Shown: positions 42,910 through 51,856 of the stretch, one piece after another | Numbering within the stretch: the first letter of the stretch is position 1 | Layout: each line of letters begins with the position of its first letter | DNA from: Chitinophagaceae bacterium | GTDB taxonomy: Bacteria; Bacteroidota; Bacteroidia; Chitinophagales; Chitinophagaceae | NCBI GenBank assembly: GCA_016787065.1 | Contig: JAEUVD010000002.1 | Location: forward strand, 310,001-374,000 | Direction: 5' to 3' | Length of the DNA stretch: 64,000 bases | Notes under the pieces: generated by a model | Database searches by the model: none | Told to the model about the DNA's origin: nothing | Seen by the model: only the letters and a program-made list of their open reading frames with translations | Position numbers and translations under genes: made by a program

Positions 42910-45168
42910 TTATTTACTCAATTTTCCACTTTGCAGCACATGTCCATCTTCAACTACTTGATAAAGATAGATACCCGAAGGCCACGGTTGGGTATTGTAT
43001 TCTTGTTTCAACGTTCCGGGTTGCCATGCGTCATTAATCAATAACCGACCGGCTAAATCGGAAATTTTGATTCGTATGTCTTGAACAAGGTTGGAAGGAT
43101 TGTATTCGATAACCAATTTATCCGACAAGGGGTTTGGATACACGCTAACTAGGGTTTCGGTTGCCATGTCTGCAGAACGCGCGTTAAAAGTATTATCTAA
43201 GGTCATGCCACTGATGGCCATCGTATTTCCTTCTGGTGTACAAACAGGGTTTACAATGCGATAACCCCATTCATAAACCACAGGCATTAAACCACTGATG
43301 GTAAAATTGCTAAACGGAAGCGAACCTGTAAATAGTGCCGAACTCCAAGGGGAAGGATCATAACATTCGTTATTCGGAAAATTAGCCATTTTCGGACGGT
43401 AATAAATTTCTACAGGAATGGGCATGCCTGGAGGAAAAAGACTTGGGTTGTAAACCAAGTTGATATTGGCTTGCGAAGGTGAAGGACGAAATACATTAAA
43501 AGCGGTTAAACGGTTTTGATCGCAGTAGTCGTTATAATGACAAGCGAAGAAACTATTATCACCTAAACCCGAACTAAGAAGGTTTACTTCACTGCCTGGA
43601 TGATTATAATTGAAGTGCATATTGGTAAGCACATTACCCGTTACCCAAACTTTATCACTTCCTGCAGGTTCAATGGCCACATTACTTCCTACAGAATATT
43701 CGCCATCGCATTCTCCAGTTATATCATCAGCCCAATCGAGTGTTCCGTTCTCATCGGTACGCGCCAGAAATAAATGATCATCGAACATCGGTGTGCCTCC
43801 GGTAGAATTCAATTGCGTTGTTCCGAAGTTGAATTGATTCCTATAAGATCCGGTTAAATAAACCGAATTCAATGAAGTTTTACTGGCCACAATACCATTC
43901 GCAAAATCATCGTACGGCCCCCCGGCTGTTCGTGCCCACTGACAAAGTCCGGTATTGAAATCGTAGCGAGCCACATAGATATCTTGGTTGAAGCTGGTTG
44001 CGCTCGATGTAATTCCATTGTTGTATGAAAGATTTACACTACTATGCGCGTTTCCGGTAACATACGGTGTGGTTAGGTATGACGAGTTAGAAATGGTAAA
44101 AGTTACAGCATTGGCTTTCACGTGATAGCCTGTAATATCATCAATCCATTTCAACGATGTATTATTAGGATTTATGCAACCTAAGAAAGCGTAATCGGAA
44201 CTGGTATTCGATAAAACGATGGATGTTCCCGTATGGAAAAAGCGGTTCGACCCGGTTGCATTTCCACAGAAATAAACGGCATTCGCATTGGTGTTCTGAG
44301 AAGTACGATACACACTTACTCCGGTAATTTCCGACTCACCAGATCCGCAACTTGACGGAAAGGCAACCCGTGCCCACATAGGCGAACCAGTACTTGAGTA
44401 CGCACATACAAAGCCACGTTTATTCGTATAAACATTAGGATATGCACCACATGGATCGTTAACGGAAATACCCGATGGAACGGAAATACCCGATGGTTGT
44501 AACACCTGCGTTCCACCATTACTAAAAATGGAATTGGTACAAGTATAACCACCAAAGATAACTAAGGGTGTACCGGTTGAATAATCTACAGCAACATCTA
44601 AACCGGCTGAATGATTGCTAACCACACTCATGTTACTATTATACGTGAATATTTCACGCGTCCAAGATGGATTTCCGCTCAAAGAGATCTTTGCAAAAAA
44701 AGCATGTTCAATACCACTCGCACTGCTTAAAAGCACCCTGTTTACATTCATGGAACTGCCATTGGTATTTACGAGTGTAGCTTGGTTGCCATCAAAAAAT
44801 CCGGTGATATAACAATTACCGTTCGACTCGCAGGCAACGCCTGTAATGCCATCATTGCCATTAGGTGAAGCTAATCGAACGGCATAAAGTAAGCCACCCG
44901 TTGTAGAAAACTTAGCAATAAAACCATCGGTACCTCCGACACTCGACAGGGAACCCAAGGTACCCGTAAACTCACCAACTACATACACATTACCGTTTAT
45001 ATCAACAGCTATATCTTTCGTAGTAATGTTGCTATTGTTCTGTAATAGGGTTGGAACAGGAACACGGGTATTTCCCGGTGTAGGGCCGGTATACCATTTC
45101 TGCGCTTGCACGCAAACAGATAAAAAAAGGAAAATTAGAGAAGAAGTGAAAAGAATGATTCGTTTCAT
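42910..45168 (-). CDS. secreted SBBP-repeat protein with T9SS type A sorting domain
   Basis: A 752-residue protein with a signal peptide ending SVCVQAQ. Propeller-like repeats are frequent: GNVYVVGEFTGTLGS, GNCYITGFFDGNQ, NAVYFCGNATGSN, NSVYLTGSYRNQF and KVWVTGNVLTN. An Ig-like segment follows at about 560-660. The last 80 residues, VSVYPNPLSDKLVIEY through DLAGRLLINDAW to WPSGIYLYQVV, are a type A sorting domain. Architecture is close to that of the protein at 15958-18420, but with a different sorting domain type. It is probably surface-displayed. Confidence 0.87.
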   Translation of the reverse strand: MKRIILFTSSLIFLFLSVCVQAQKWYTGPTPGNTRVPVPTLLQNNSNITTKDIAVDINGNVYVVGEFTGTLGSLSSVGGTDGFIAKFSTTGGLLYAVRLASPNGNDGITGVACESNGNCYITGFFDGNQATLVNTNGSSMNVNRVLLSSASGIEHAFFAKISLSGNPSWTREIFTYNSNMSVVSNHSAGLDVAVDYSTGTPLVIFGGYTCTNSIFSNGGTQVLQPSGISVPSGISVNDPCGAYPNVYTNKRGFVCAYSSTGSPMWARVAFPSSCGSGESEITGVSVYRTSQNTNANAVYFCGNATGSNRFFHTGTSIVLSNTSSDYAFLGCINPNNTSLKWIDDITGYHVKANAVTFTISNSSYLTTPYVTGNAHSSVNLSYNNGITSSATSFNQDIYVARYDFNTGLCQWARTAGGPYDDFANGIVASKTSLNSVYLTGSYRNQFNFGTTQLNSTGGTPMFDDHLFLARTDENGTLDWADDITGECDGEYSVGSNVAIEPAGSDKVWVTGNVLTNMHFNYNHPGSEVNLLSSGLGDNSFFACHYNDYCDQNRLTAFNVFRPSPSQANINLVYNPSLFPPGMPIPVEIYYRPKMANFPNNECYDPSPWSSALFTGSLPFSNFTISGLMPVVYEWGYRIVNPVCTPEGNTMAISGMTLDNTFNARSADMATETLVSVYPNPLSDKLVIEYNPSNLVQDIRIKISDLAGRLLINDAWQPGTLKQEYNTQPWPSGIYLYQVVEDGHVLQSGKLSK

Positions 45169-45330
45169 GACACATTATTTTTATTGTTAGAAACAACGGG
45201 TTTCTTAACCGCCTTACTTTGGATCGAGGGTGTTCAGGTTGTCCCTTTATTGGCTAAAGAGACGGAGATAAAAGACTGATTTAAACCCCTATGTAATAAG
45301 CGTGTAAACTCATGTAAAAGCTGTGTTGTT

Positions 45331-46050
45331 TTACTGAAAGGAATCTAGCAAATCATCCTTTTTACGTGTTGATACCTCAAGCGTTTGTCCGTTTTTTAGA
45401 ACAACATAGCCGCCACGACCTCGAATATATTTTTGTACGTAATGCAGATTCACAAGATAGCTATTATGGATACGAACAAACCCTTTGGCTTCCAATAAAA
45501 GTTCATATTCACCAATATTTTTGGAAACTAATTGCTTGATACCGTTGTTCAAATGAAAGCGCGTATAACGACCTTCTGATTCAGCATATAAAACATCTTC
45601 GGCATCTACAAAAAGAATACCTTCCATCGTGGATAAACTAATTTTTGATTTCCCGGCGGAAAGGGGTAATTCGGTAGGACGTTTTTGCTGAATTTGTTTT
45701 ACAACCCGATCTATGGCCATAAGTAATTCGGTTTTATTTACGGGCTTGAGAATATAATCGAATGCATGCGCCTTCACCGCTTCAATACCGAATTCATTAT
45801 GAGCAGTTACAAATATTACTTCAAAATCGCGTTGCGAACATTTCTGTAAAATATCAAAGCCCGTGCTGCCACCAAGCTCAATATCTAAAAATACCAAATC
45901 GGGCTTCAAACTAAAAATGGCCTCAAGCGCATCTTCCTCCGACTTTGCTTTGCCAATCACGTCAAGAGCTGGTGCGAACGACGTAATTAATGATTCCAGG
46001 TTTTTTAAAGAGATAGGTTCGTCGTCAACCAAGAGTGTTTTTATAATCAT
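45331..46050 (-). CDS. LytTR-family response regulator
   Basis: A 239-residue regulator. The receiver domain has LLVDDEPI, phospho-acceptor Asp56 in LVFLDIELGG and the KPVNK loop. The LytTR domain (about 130-239) includes ILFVDAEDVLYAESEGRYTR, FVRIHNSYLVNLHYVQKY and the final LEVSTRKKDDLLDSF. The ATG overlaps the stop of the sensor kinase gene by four bases, so this is the second gene of a coupled two-component operon. Its target genes are unknown; the adjacent T9SS protein gene at 42910 is one possibility. Confidence 0.9.
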   Translation of the reverse strand: MIIKTLLVDDEPISLKNLESLITSFAPALDVIGKAKSEEDALEAIFSLKPDLVFLDIELGGSTGFDILQKCSQRDFEVIFVTAHNEFGIEAVKAHAFDYILKPVNKTELLMAIDRVVKQIQQKRPTELPLSAGKSKISLSTMEGILFVDAEDVLYAESEGRYTRFHLNNGIKQLVSKNIGEYELLLEAKGFVRIHNSYLVNLHYVQKYIRGRGGYVVLKNGQTLEVSTRKKDDLLDSFQ

Positions 46051-48941
46051 AATTCAACCGACAATATAACGCGAGTTCCAATAGAATTATTGTTTTCCAT
46101 TAAATCATCTGTTCGAAGGGTTACCTTCTTTTTCATAAATTGTTCAAAGAGCGACAATTTTGATTTAGAAAGTTCATCGCCATGTGATCGATGCGAAACG
46201 AAATGCTGACTTTTTTGTAACGTCGATTGTTGTCTGCCGATACCGTTATCTTCCACTTCAACAAACAAGGTATTCTCTTTTTTGTAAAAGGAAAGTTTCA
46301 ATATTTTCTTTCCTTGTTTTTTAGGCTTCAACCCATGACGAATAGCATTCTCCACATGAGGTTGTAACACCATCGTTGGAAAAGGACATTGTTTATCTTG
46401 TTCACTTAACCAATCCTGCCATTGTAATTCAAAATCTTCTTCTTCAAAACGCAGCGATTCCAAGGCAACATAGGTTTGCAAATAGGCCATTTCATCTTTA
46501 AGTGGCGATGAAATTTCATTAGAGAAATCCAAGGTTTTACGAATAAGCTTCGACATTAAATCCAAATAGTTTCCGGCTTTTTCATTTTCACTATTTGAAA
46601 TGAAATATTGAATCGCGTTCAAAGTATTGAAAATGAAATGCGGATTGATTTGTGCTTTGATTGCTTTTAATTCGGTTTCGGTTATTTGCTTCAATAGGTT
46701 TTCTTGTTTTACTTTTTGATGATAACGGCGCAAGAAGAACAAATAAATACCATAAGCTGTTATTGCAATGAAGGCAATGAAAGCAGCAATGCGCACCCAT
46801 GTTAATTGCCACCAAAAAGGTAATACCTGAAATTTTAATGTAACACTACTTGCAGCTACTTTATGAAAGGCACCAAGCGATTGTATTTCTAACGTATACG
46901 TGCCCGGTTGCAAGCGAGCCAATTCAATGATGTTTTGTGTAGTATAGGTCCAGGAGGTATCTAAACCATTTACTCGATAGCGAATATGAAGATTACCAAA
47001 ACTGCGAAAGTCGAGAACAGATACCGTTAGTTTTAAGAGTTGTTCGCCTGGTTGTAACTTCAAGTCGCCCACCGGAAATACGGGTTTGTTGTTTACATAA
47101 ATATCGTGGATATCCAGCAAGGGTTCAATTTGTTCGTGATAAAAACGATCTAATGAAAAGGTGTTGATACCTTTTGAGCTTGTGGTGTAATAAGTATTTT
47201 CTATTTTAAATACATGACTAATATTGTTACTGGCTAAACCGTTTTTTGTTGTAAGATTTTCAACAACAGGTGAGGAGGTTAATCCATAAATAATATGGTT
47301 CAACCCCGAGGATGTGCTTGCCCAAATATGATGTGCATTTTCAATATAAACATACTTGCAATTGTTATCGGTTAGTCCGTTTGCGGTCGTAAGATGTTGT
47401 GTATCCTTTCCGCTCACAATATAAATACCTTGCTCAAAGGTGGAGAGAACGGTTATGCCATTCAGATGCTGAATGTCGGATATAATAGTATTCGGTAAGT
47501 TGGTTTTATTTACGAGTACAAATTCCTTACCTTGTTTTTCATACAACCGAAGATTATTAATTCCCGCCACAAGAATTTTTCCATCTTGAATTTTTCCGGC
47601 GGCCACTCCCCGTTCGCCAAAAAGTGGATACACTTGTAAGTTACTTACTTGAATGAAACCGCTTCTACTGGATGAGCAGTATAGTATACTATCCTTGGAA
47701 TAAGATGCAAGATGTTTAACGCTACCAATATTCGAAATCAGATGCGTTGTTCCATTATGTTTATTGTAAACTAACAGGTGCCCTTTACTATATCCGAAGA
47801 AAAGAAAATTACCATGAGCAAGAATACTCTTTACTTTCCCATAGGCAAACTTCTCCAAGTTAATTGGCAGCGTTTCAATTTCATGGTGTGCCAAGCGATT
47901 TACTTTACCCGTTACACCTACAGTGTAGAGCGTGTCTTGTAACATGGAAGCACAAGTAATATTTTGATTTACTAGTCCATCTTCTTCGGTGTAAAGTTGA
48001 ACTCCATTTTGAGGTAAATAATACACGCCATCGCCTTCGGTGCTTAACCAAAGATCATTTCGATTATCTAATAGAAAAGAAAAAAAGTGAATACCATAGG
48101 TGTTTCGTTTTCGCGAAGAGTCGATGCGTAAATCGGGTTTGATTGGAAATAGCGTACTATCCTCATACATCCACAGCTCTTGTTTGTAAAGAATAAGCTT
48201 ATTCTGCTGGAGGTAAGATAGTTTTTGATTTTGCAGATGCAAACGCTGGTGATGGATGCTCCCCAAAATAACCTGCATGTTGGTTTTAATAAGAAACGTG
48301 GAATCGCTTAATTTATAAACGGCATCAATGATTTCATTCGGATTATCCGTTTTAAAACTATCTACTTTTTTAAAATGGAAATCGTATAAGTATATTTTAG
48401 ATTTGGAAAACTTGATAGCATCGTTACCGCAGTAAAAATCAATATCCGGATGCTGTTTAAATTGTATCGTTCCATTTGGTTGAATGAAAACGGCATCCGG
48501 TTGGCTATTCACATGGAAAACGAGTGTATCCGCTCGGTAACCTAACAAACGCATGTACGATTTAAAGGTCATGAAATTCGTTCCCCCCCGACCGTTATGC
48601 AGCTTACCCCGTTCAATACACAGAAAATTGTTGTTATAACAAGCTATCCATATCCGACCAAGTTGATCTTCTTCTACTGAAAGAACATCATTGTCGGGTA
48701 AGCCATTTTCAGTACTGTAACGTGTGAAGTCTTTACCATCATACCGGAAAACGCCATTATCGGTTGCAAACCAGAGATAACCTTTTTTATCCTGTATCAT
48801 ATTGTACATGGTATTGGCGTTCAGGCCTTCCTCATGAGCGAAATGTTTAATTACAGGTACTTGAGCTAATAGAGACGAACAGCAAAGCAGTTGGAGTAAC
48901 ACCCAATGTATACACGGTTTGAATTTCAATTTTTTTGTCAC
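46047..48941 (-). CDS. LytS-type sensor histidine kinase with Reg_prop propeller sensor
   Basis: A 964-residue protein. A signal segment is followed by Reg_prop repeats such as GLNANTMYNMIQDKKGYLWF, GLPDNDVLSVEEDQLGRIWI and GLTDNNCKYVYIENAHHIWA. A Y_Y_Y-like domain sits near 640-710, then a membrane helix (WVRIAAFIAFIAITAYGIYL). The kinase part has AQINPHFIFNTLNAIQYF with His768, and HATPase motifs near VENAIRHGLKP and VEDNGIGRQ. It forms a pair with the LytTR regulator. The architecture equals that of the orphan kinase at 5234-8197. An inverted repeat lies 25-60 bases before its start. Confidence 0.9.
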   Translation of the reverse strand: MTKKLKFKPCIHWVLLQLLCCSSLLAQVPVIKHFAHEEGLNANTMYNMIQDKKGYLWFATDNGVFRYDGKDFTRYSTENGLPDNDVLSVEEDQLGRIWIACYNNNFLCIERGKLHNGRGGTNFMTFKSYMRLLGYRADTLVFHVNSQPDAVFIQPNGTIQFKQHPDIDFYCGNDAIKFSKSKIYLYDFHFKKVDSFKTDNPNEIIDAVYKLSDSTFLIKTNMQVILGSIHHQRLHLQNQKLSYLQQNKLILYKQELWMYEDSTLFPIKPDLRIDSSRKRNTYGIHFFSFLLDNRNDLWLSTEGDGVYYLPQNGVQLYTEEDGLVNQNITCASMLQDTLYTVGVTGKVNRLAHHEIETLPINLEKFAYGKVKSILAHGNFLFFGYSKGHLLVYNKHNGTTHLISNIGSVKHLASYSKDSILYCSSSRSGFIQVSNLQVYPLFGERGVAAGKIQDGKILVAGINNLRLYEKQGKEFVLVNKTNLPNTIISDIQHLNGITVLSTFEQGIYIVSGKDTQHLTTANGLTDNNCKYVYIENAHHIWASTSSGLNHIIYGLTSSPVVENLTTKNGLASNNISHVFKIENTYYTTSSKGINTFSLDRFYHEQIEPLLDIHDIYVNNKPVFPVGDLKLQPGEQLLKLTVSVLDFRSFGNLHIRYRVNGLDTSWTYTTQNIIELARLQPGTYTLEIQSLGAFHKVAASSVTLKFQVLPFWWQLTWVRIAAFIAFIAITAYGIYLFFLRRYHQKVKQENLLKQITETELKAIKAQINPHFIFNTLNAIQYFISNSENEKAGNYLDLMSKLIRKTLDFSNEISSPLKDEMAYLQTYVALESLRFEEEDFELQWQDWLSEQDKQCPFPTMVLQPHVENAIRHGLKPKKQGKKILKLSFYKKENTLFVEVEDNGIGRQQSTLQKSQHFVSHRSHGDELSKSKLSLFEQFMKKKVTLRTDDLMENNNSIGTRVILSVEL

Positions 48942-48965
48942 CTTGCTCCGTTGGTATTACTCGTC

Positions 48966-49001
48966 GTGTACGCTTGTCTTCTTCATCCGAAGTGCGTACA
49001 C
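48966..49001. promoter_or_regulatory. inverted repeat upstream of the LytS-type kinase gene
   Basis: GTGTACGC (48966-48973) and GCGTACAC (48994-49001) are exact reverse complements 20 bases apart. Their position in the short region before the kinase start suggests a regulator site or a structured leader. Confidence 0.35.
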
Positions 49002-49042
49002 TGCTACAAATGTAATTCAGCACGAAAGATATGGAGGAGTAC

Positions 49043-49738
49043 TTAGTACTCCTTATTGATACGCCTTATTTCGTTTAAAATGGAAGGCGCACTTTTTGGA
49101 GGTGGCGTTTTAATACTCGCTCCTGTTACCAGAACTCCTGCTCCTAGGCCTATACCGCTTACGCCACCTAGCATTAAGGTTTTACCTTCGGAATGCGAAA
49201 CTAAAACTTCTTCCAATGTTCCTACCAACGTTACAATAACACTTGCAGCGCACGTGACAATGCCACCGATCACAAGGCTAGCTTTACCTGCCTTTCGGCC
49301 GATGTTCGATCGTTCCATGTTTATCTTCATTCCAGGATAAATCAACGACAGGTTACGATAATTCAATGTTTGAAAGCTGCCAGTATCGCTCTGTTGCATA
49401 TATACTTTATGAGGGAAGGAGCCCCTTCGATAGCCAAGCGTATCACGAGTTGCACGAACAAACACATTCACCTTACCGCTTATAATTTGTTGCCACAACT
49501 GATGGTCAATAACACGATAGGTATTTCCATCGAGGTAAAGTGAATTTAGCTCAGCAACAGCATAGGTCGTGCTATCGTAGGTAATATGTTTCCATTGATA
49601 CGATTTCGAGGCATCCACTTCGATGGGCTTGTTCAACCAAACAGTATCCCTGTTGGTTGTTACCAAATAGCCTTGAGCCTGTACTTTTAGTGTAAGAAGG
49701 CAGGTTAAGAAAATTAAAAGATAACGATGTGAAATCAT
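49043..49738 (-). CDS. exported protein with glycine-rich hydrophobic segment, unknown function
   Basis: A 231-residue protein with signal peptide MISHRYLLIFLTCLLTLKVQAQ. Residues 22-130 are mixed strands with basic and aromatic residues (KSYQWKHITYDSTTYAVAEL). Two glycine-rich hydrophobic helices follow, KASLVIGGIVTCAASVIVTL and LMLGGVSGIGLGAGVLVTGA, then a proline-rich end. This layout is common in small Bacteroidota envelope proteins of unknown role. It has no obvious operon partner. Confidence 0.6.
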   Translation of the reverse strand: MISHRYLLIFLTCLLTLKVQAQGYLVTTNRDTVWLNKPIEVDASKSYQWKHITYDSTTYAVAELNSLYLDGNTYRVIDHQLWQQIISGKVNVFVRATRDTLGYRRGSFPHKVYMQQSDTGSFQTLNYRNLSLIYPGMKINMERSNIGRKAGKASLVIGGIVTCAASVIVTLVGTLEEVLVSHSEGKTLMLGGVSGIGLGAGVLVTGASIKTPPPKSAPSILNEIRRINKEY

Positions 49739-49801
49739 AAGTGTAAAAGCATTGAACGTATTGTAATTATACGACCAAACAGGACATAATGTGAGAAAAA
49801 A

Positions 49802-51622
49802 CTAAAAAGCTTCCACATCCGCTTTGTCGCCCCGCAATTTACGAAATGCTTTGCGTGCAGGCGTTACATAACTGCTACCGGGATATTTGGTAATCAGTTG
49901 TTCATATAAACGTTTGGCTTCATCTTTATTTTGAAAGAAGTCTTCATTAATCATAGCCAAATTATAAAGGGCATCATCGGCCAGCACATCCTCCGGGAAA
50001 TTGTTCACTATCGTTTGAAGTTGAAGAGCAGCTTCAGAATAATCTTGACGTTTATACGCAATGTCGGCTTTCTTCATTAAAATATTATCGCCTAATGGGT
50101 GTTTAGGGTATTCGGTGGCAATGCTATCTAATACAGCCAATGCATCATCATCTTTATTTTGAAACTCCAATAAATCGGCACGGGCAAACATGAGTAAAGG
50201 GGTTGAATTGCTATCGGCTATCGGGTTATTCTCCACAATTAAAACCGACAGGTTAAGCGCATCGTTTGCAATCAACTCCGAAGTAGATGCCTTCAGTACA
50301 TCGAGTTGTCCTTGTGCCCATTCAAAATCGCCGGTATAATAAGAGAGTCGGGCATTTTTAAATCGAGCTTCTTCTCCTAAGGCATCTTGTTTAAATTCTT
50401 TATCTACCTGAGAGTATAAGAGGGTACTTTCCCAAACGTCGTTACGTATTAGTTCATAATCACCCATATCTAATTTACAACGCCCTTTAAACAGACGATC
50501 GGGGTTATTAGGTTGAACCGCTTCTTTTAGTAAATCTATGGCTTTTGCCACGTCGTGTTTGTAGCGCACTTCGAGGTCGGCATACTCCCGAATGGTTTCG
50601 CGCTGTTTAAACAAAGGATAATCGTTTAGTAAGGCATCATATTCTTTTTCCAACTTGGTAATATCCTCCAGCGTGTATTTCGGGTTTCTGCGAAGCTGAT
50701 CTTTCATGCAGGTTAAGCGTTCACTCAGGCAGGTTTGGTAGTAAGGAAAATCCTTCCCTTTTTCAATCACAAAATCATAAGCTTGAATGGCGGCTACATA
50801 TTCGCGTTCACGAAAGGCGGCTCGGGCGAAACCCAGAACGCGTCTACCCTGTTCATCTAACTTGGTATCAATTTCTTTAATTTGTTGAAAAGCACCGGAG
50901 TAATTCTTTTGCTGAATCATAAGCCAGGCGAGTAAATCAGGATAAGCCATAATATCCGGATTCTTTTTAGCTTTTTCCTGGGTGTTTTTTTCAAAAGCGG
51001 TCATTTTTTCCGGCTTGTCTAAAAGTCGTAACAGGGTTCCTTTAACCATATCCGATTTTTCCGGAACCGAGATATAAACTTCCATCAAACTATTAATGGC
51101 TTTTTCTTCATCCCCCTTCTTGGCATATAAAACGGCCATTTCATCGGCATAGAGGTAAGGAAAATCGGTAGTTAGTGAACGACCTTTTTCGTAGGTAGTA
51201 ATAGCCCTGTCGAGCATACCATCTTTTTCAAAACGGGTTGCCAAATTGCGCACATCATCATCGAGGGGAGCAAGTTTATCTATTATTTCCTGAAACAATT
51301 TATCGGCTTTCTTTTGGTCGCCATTGGCATGGTACACTAAACCGAGTTCATAATTGAGCGGATGGCTTTTATCTTTTTTAATCGTTTTCTTGAGCACTTT
51401 TTCTGCTTCGTTATACGACTTCAACCCCATTAAACATTGAATATAGCCGGTAATTATTTCTTGATCGTTTTCGTTGTATTCGAGCAATTGTTTATAGAGT
51501 GGAGTAGCTTTTTCAAAGTCGCCACTCAATAAATATTGTTTTGCAACCGTAGCTAATTGCTCTTGGGCATGTAGGATACCGGAGAGAAACACCCATAAAA
51601 TTAGTAGAATTAGTTTACGCAT
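49802..51622 (-). CDS. TPR-repeat exported protein
   Basis: From ATG 51622 the protein is 606 residues with signal peptide MRKLILLILWVFLSGILHA; a TTG start at 51631 would add three. It is built of TPR-like helical repeats throughout, for example LLSGDFEKATPLYKQLLEYN, LVYHANGDQKKADKLFQEII, SYYTGDFEWAQGQLDVLKAS and MINEDFFQNKDEAKRLYEQL. The last 150 residues resemble the YbgF/CpoB-type repeats that follow a protein-fold rhythm of 34-36 residues. It probably acts as a periplasmic scaffold. Partners are unknown. Confidence 0.78.
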   Translation of the reverse strand: MRKLILLILWVFLSGILHAQEQLATVAKQYLLSGDFEKATPLYKQLLEYNENDQEIITGYIQCLMGLKSYNEAEKVLKKTIKKDKSHPLNYELGLVYHANGDQKKADKLFQEIIDKLAPLDDDVRNLATRFEKDGMLDRAITTYEKGRSLTTDFPYLYADEMAVLYAKKGDEEKAINSLMEVYISVPEKSDMVKGTLLRLLDKPEKMTAFEKNTQEKAKKNPDIMAYPDLLAWLMIQQKNYSGAFQQIKEIDTKLDEQGRRVLGFARAAFREREYVAAIQAYDFVIEKGKDFPYYQTCLSERLTCMKDQLRRNPKYTLEDITKLEKEYDALLNDYPLFKQRETIREYADLEVRYKHDVAKAIDLLKEAVQPNNPDRLFKGRCKLDMGDYELIRNDVWESTLLYSQVDKEFKQDALGEEARFKNARLSYYTGDFEWAQGQLDVLKASTSELIANDALNLSVLIVENNPIADSNSTPLLMFARADLLEFQNKDDDALAVLDSIATEYPKHPLGDNILMKKADIAYKRQDYSEAALQLQTIVNNFPEDVLADDALYNLAMINEDFFQNKDEAKRLYEQLITKYPGSSYVTPARKAFRKLRGDKADVEAF

Positions 51623-51856
51623 GAAGGCCAAATATCTGTATTAATGCGCGATAAGACTTTAAAAATGTTGTAAAGAATTTCTTCTTTCGACATTGTTTTA
51701 TTTAACGCTTCATTAAACCAAAGGTTACGAGCGTGAGATTACCTTCGTGAACCAAAATTTTTTCGGATAGGGTTTGAATTCTACGAATTAAATTTATACA
51801 TTAGAGTTGTCGTGATCGCAACGAAGCGCGTTACGATACAAACAGGGAAATAAACT

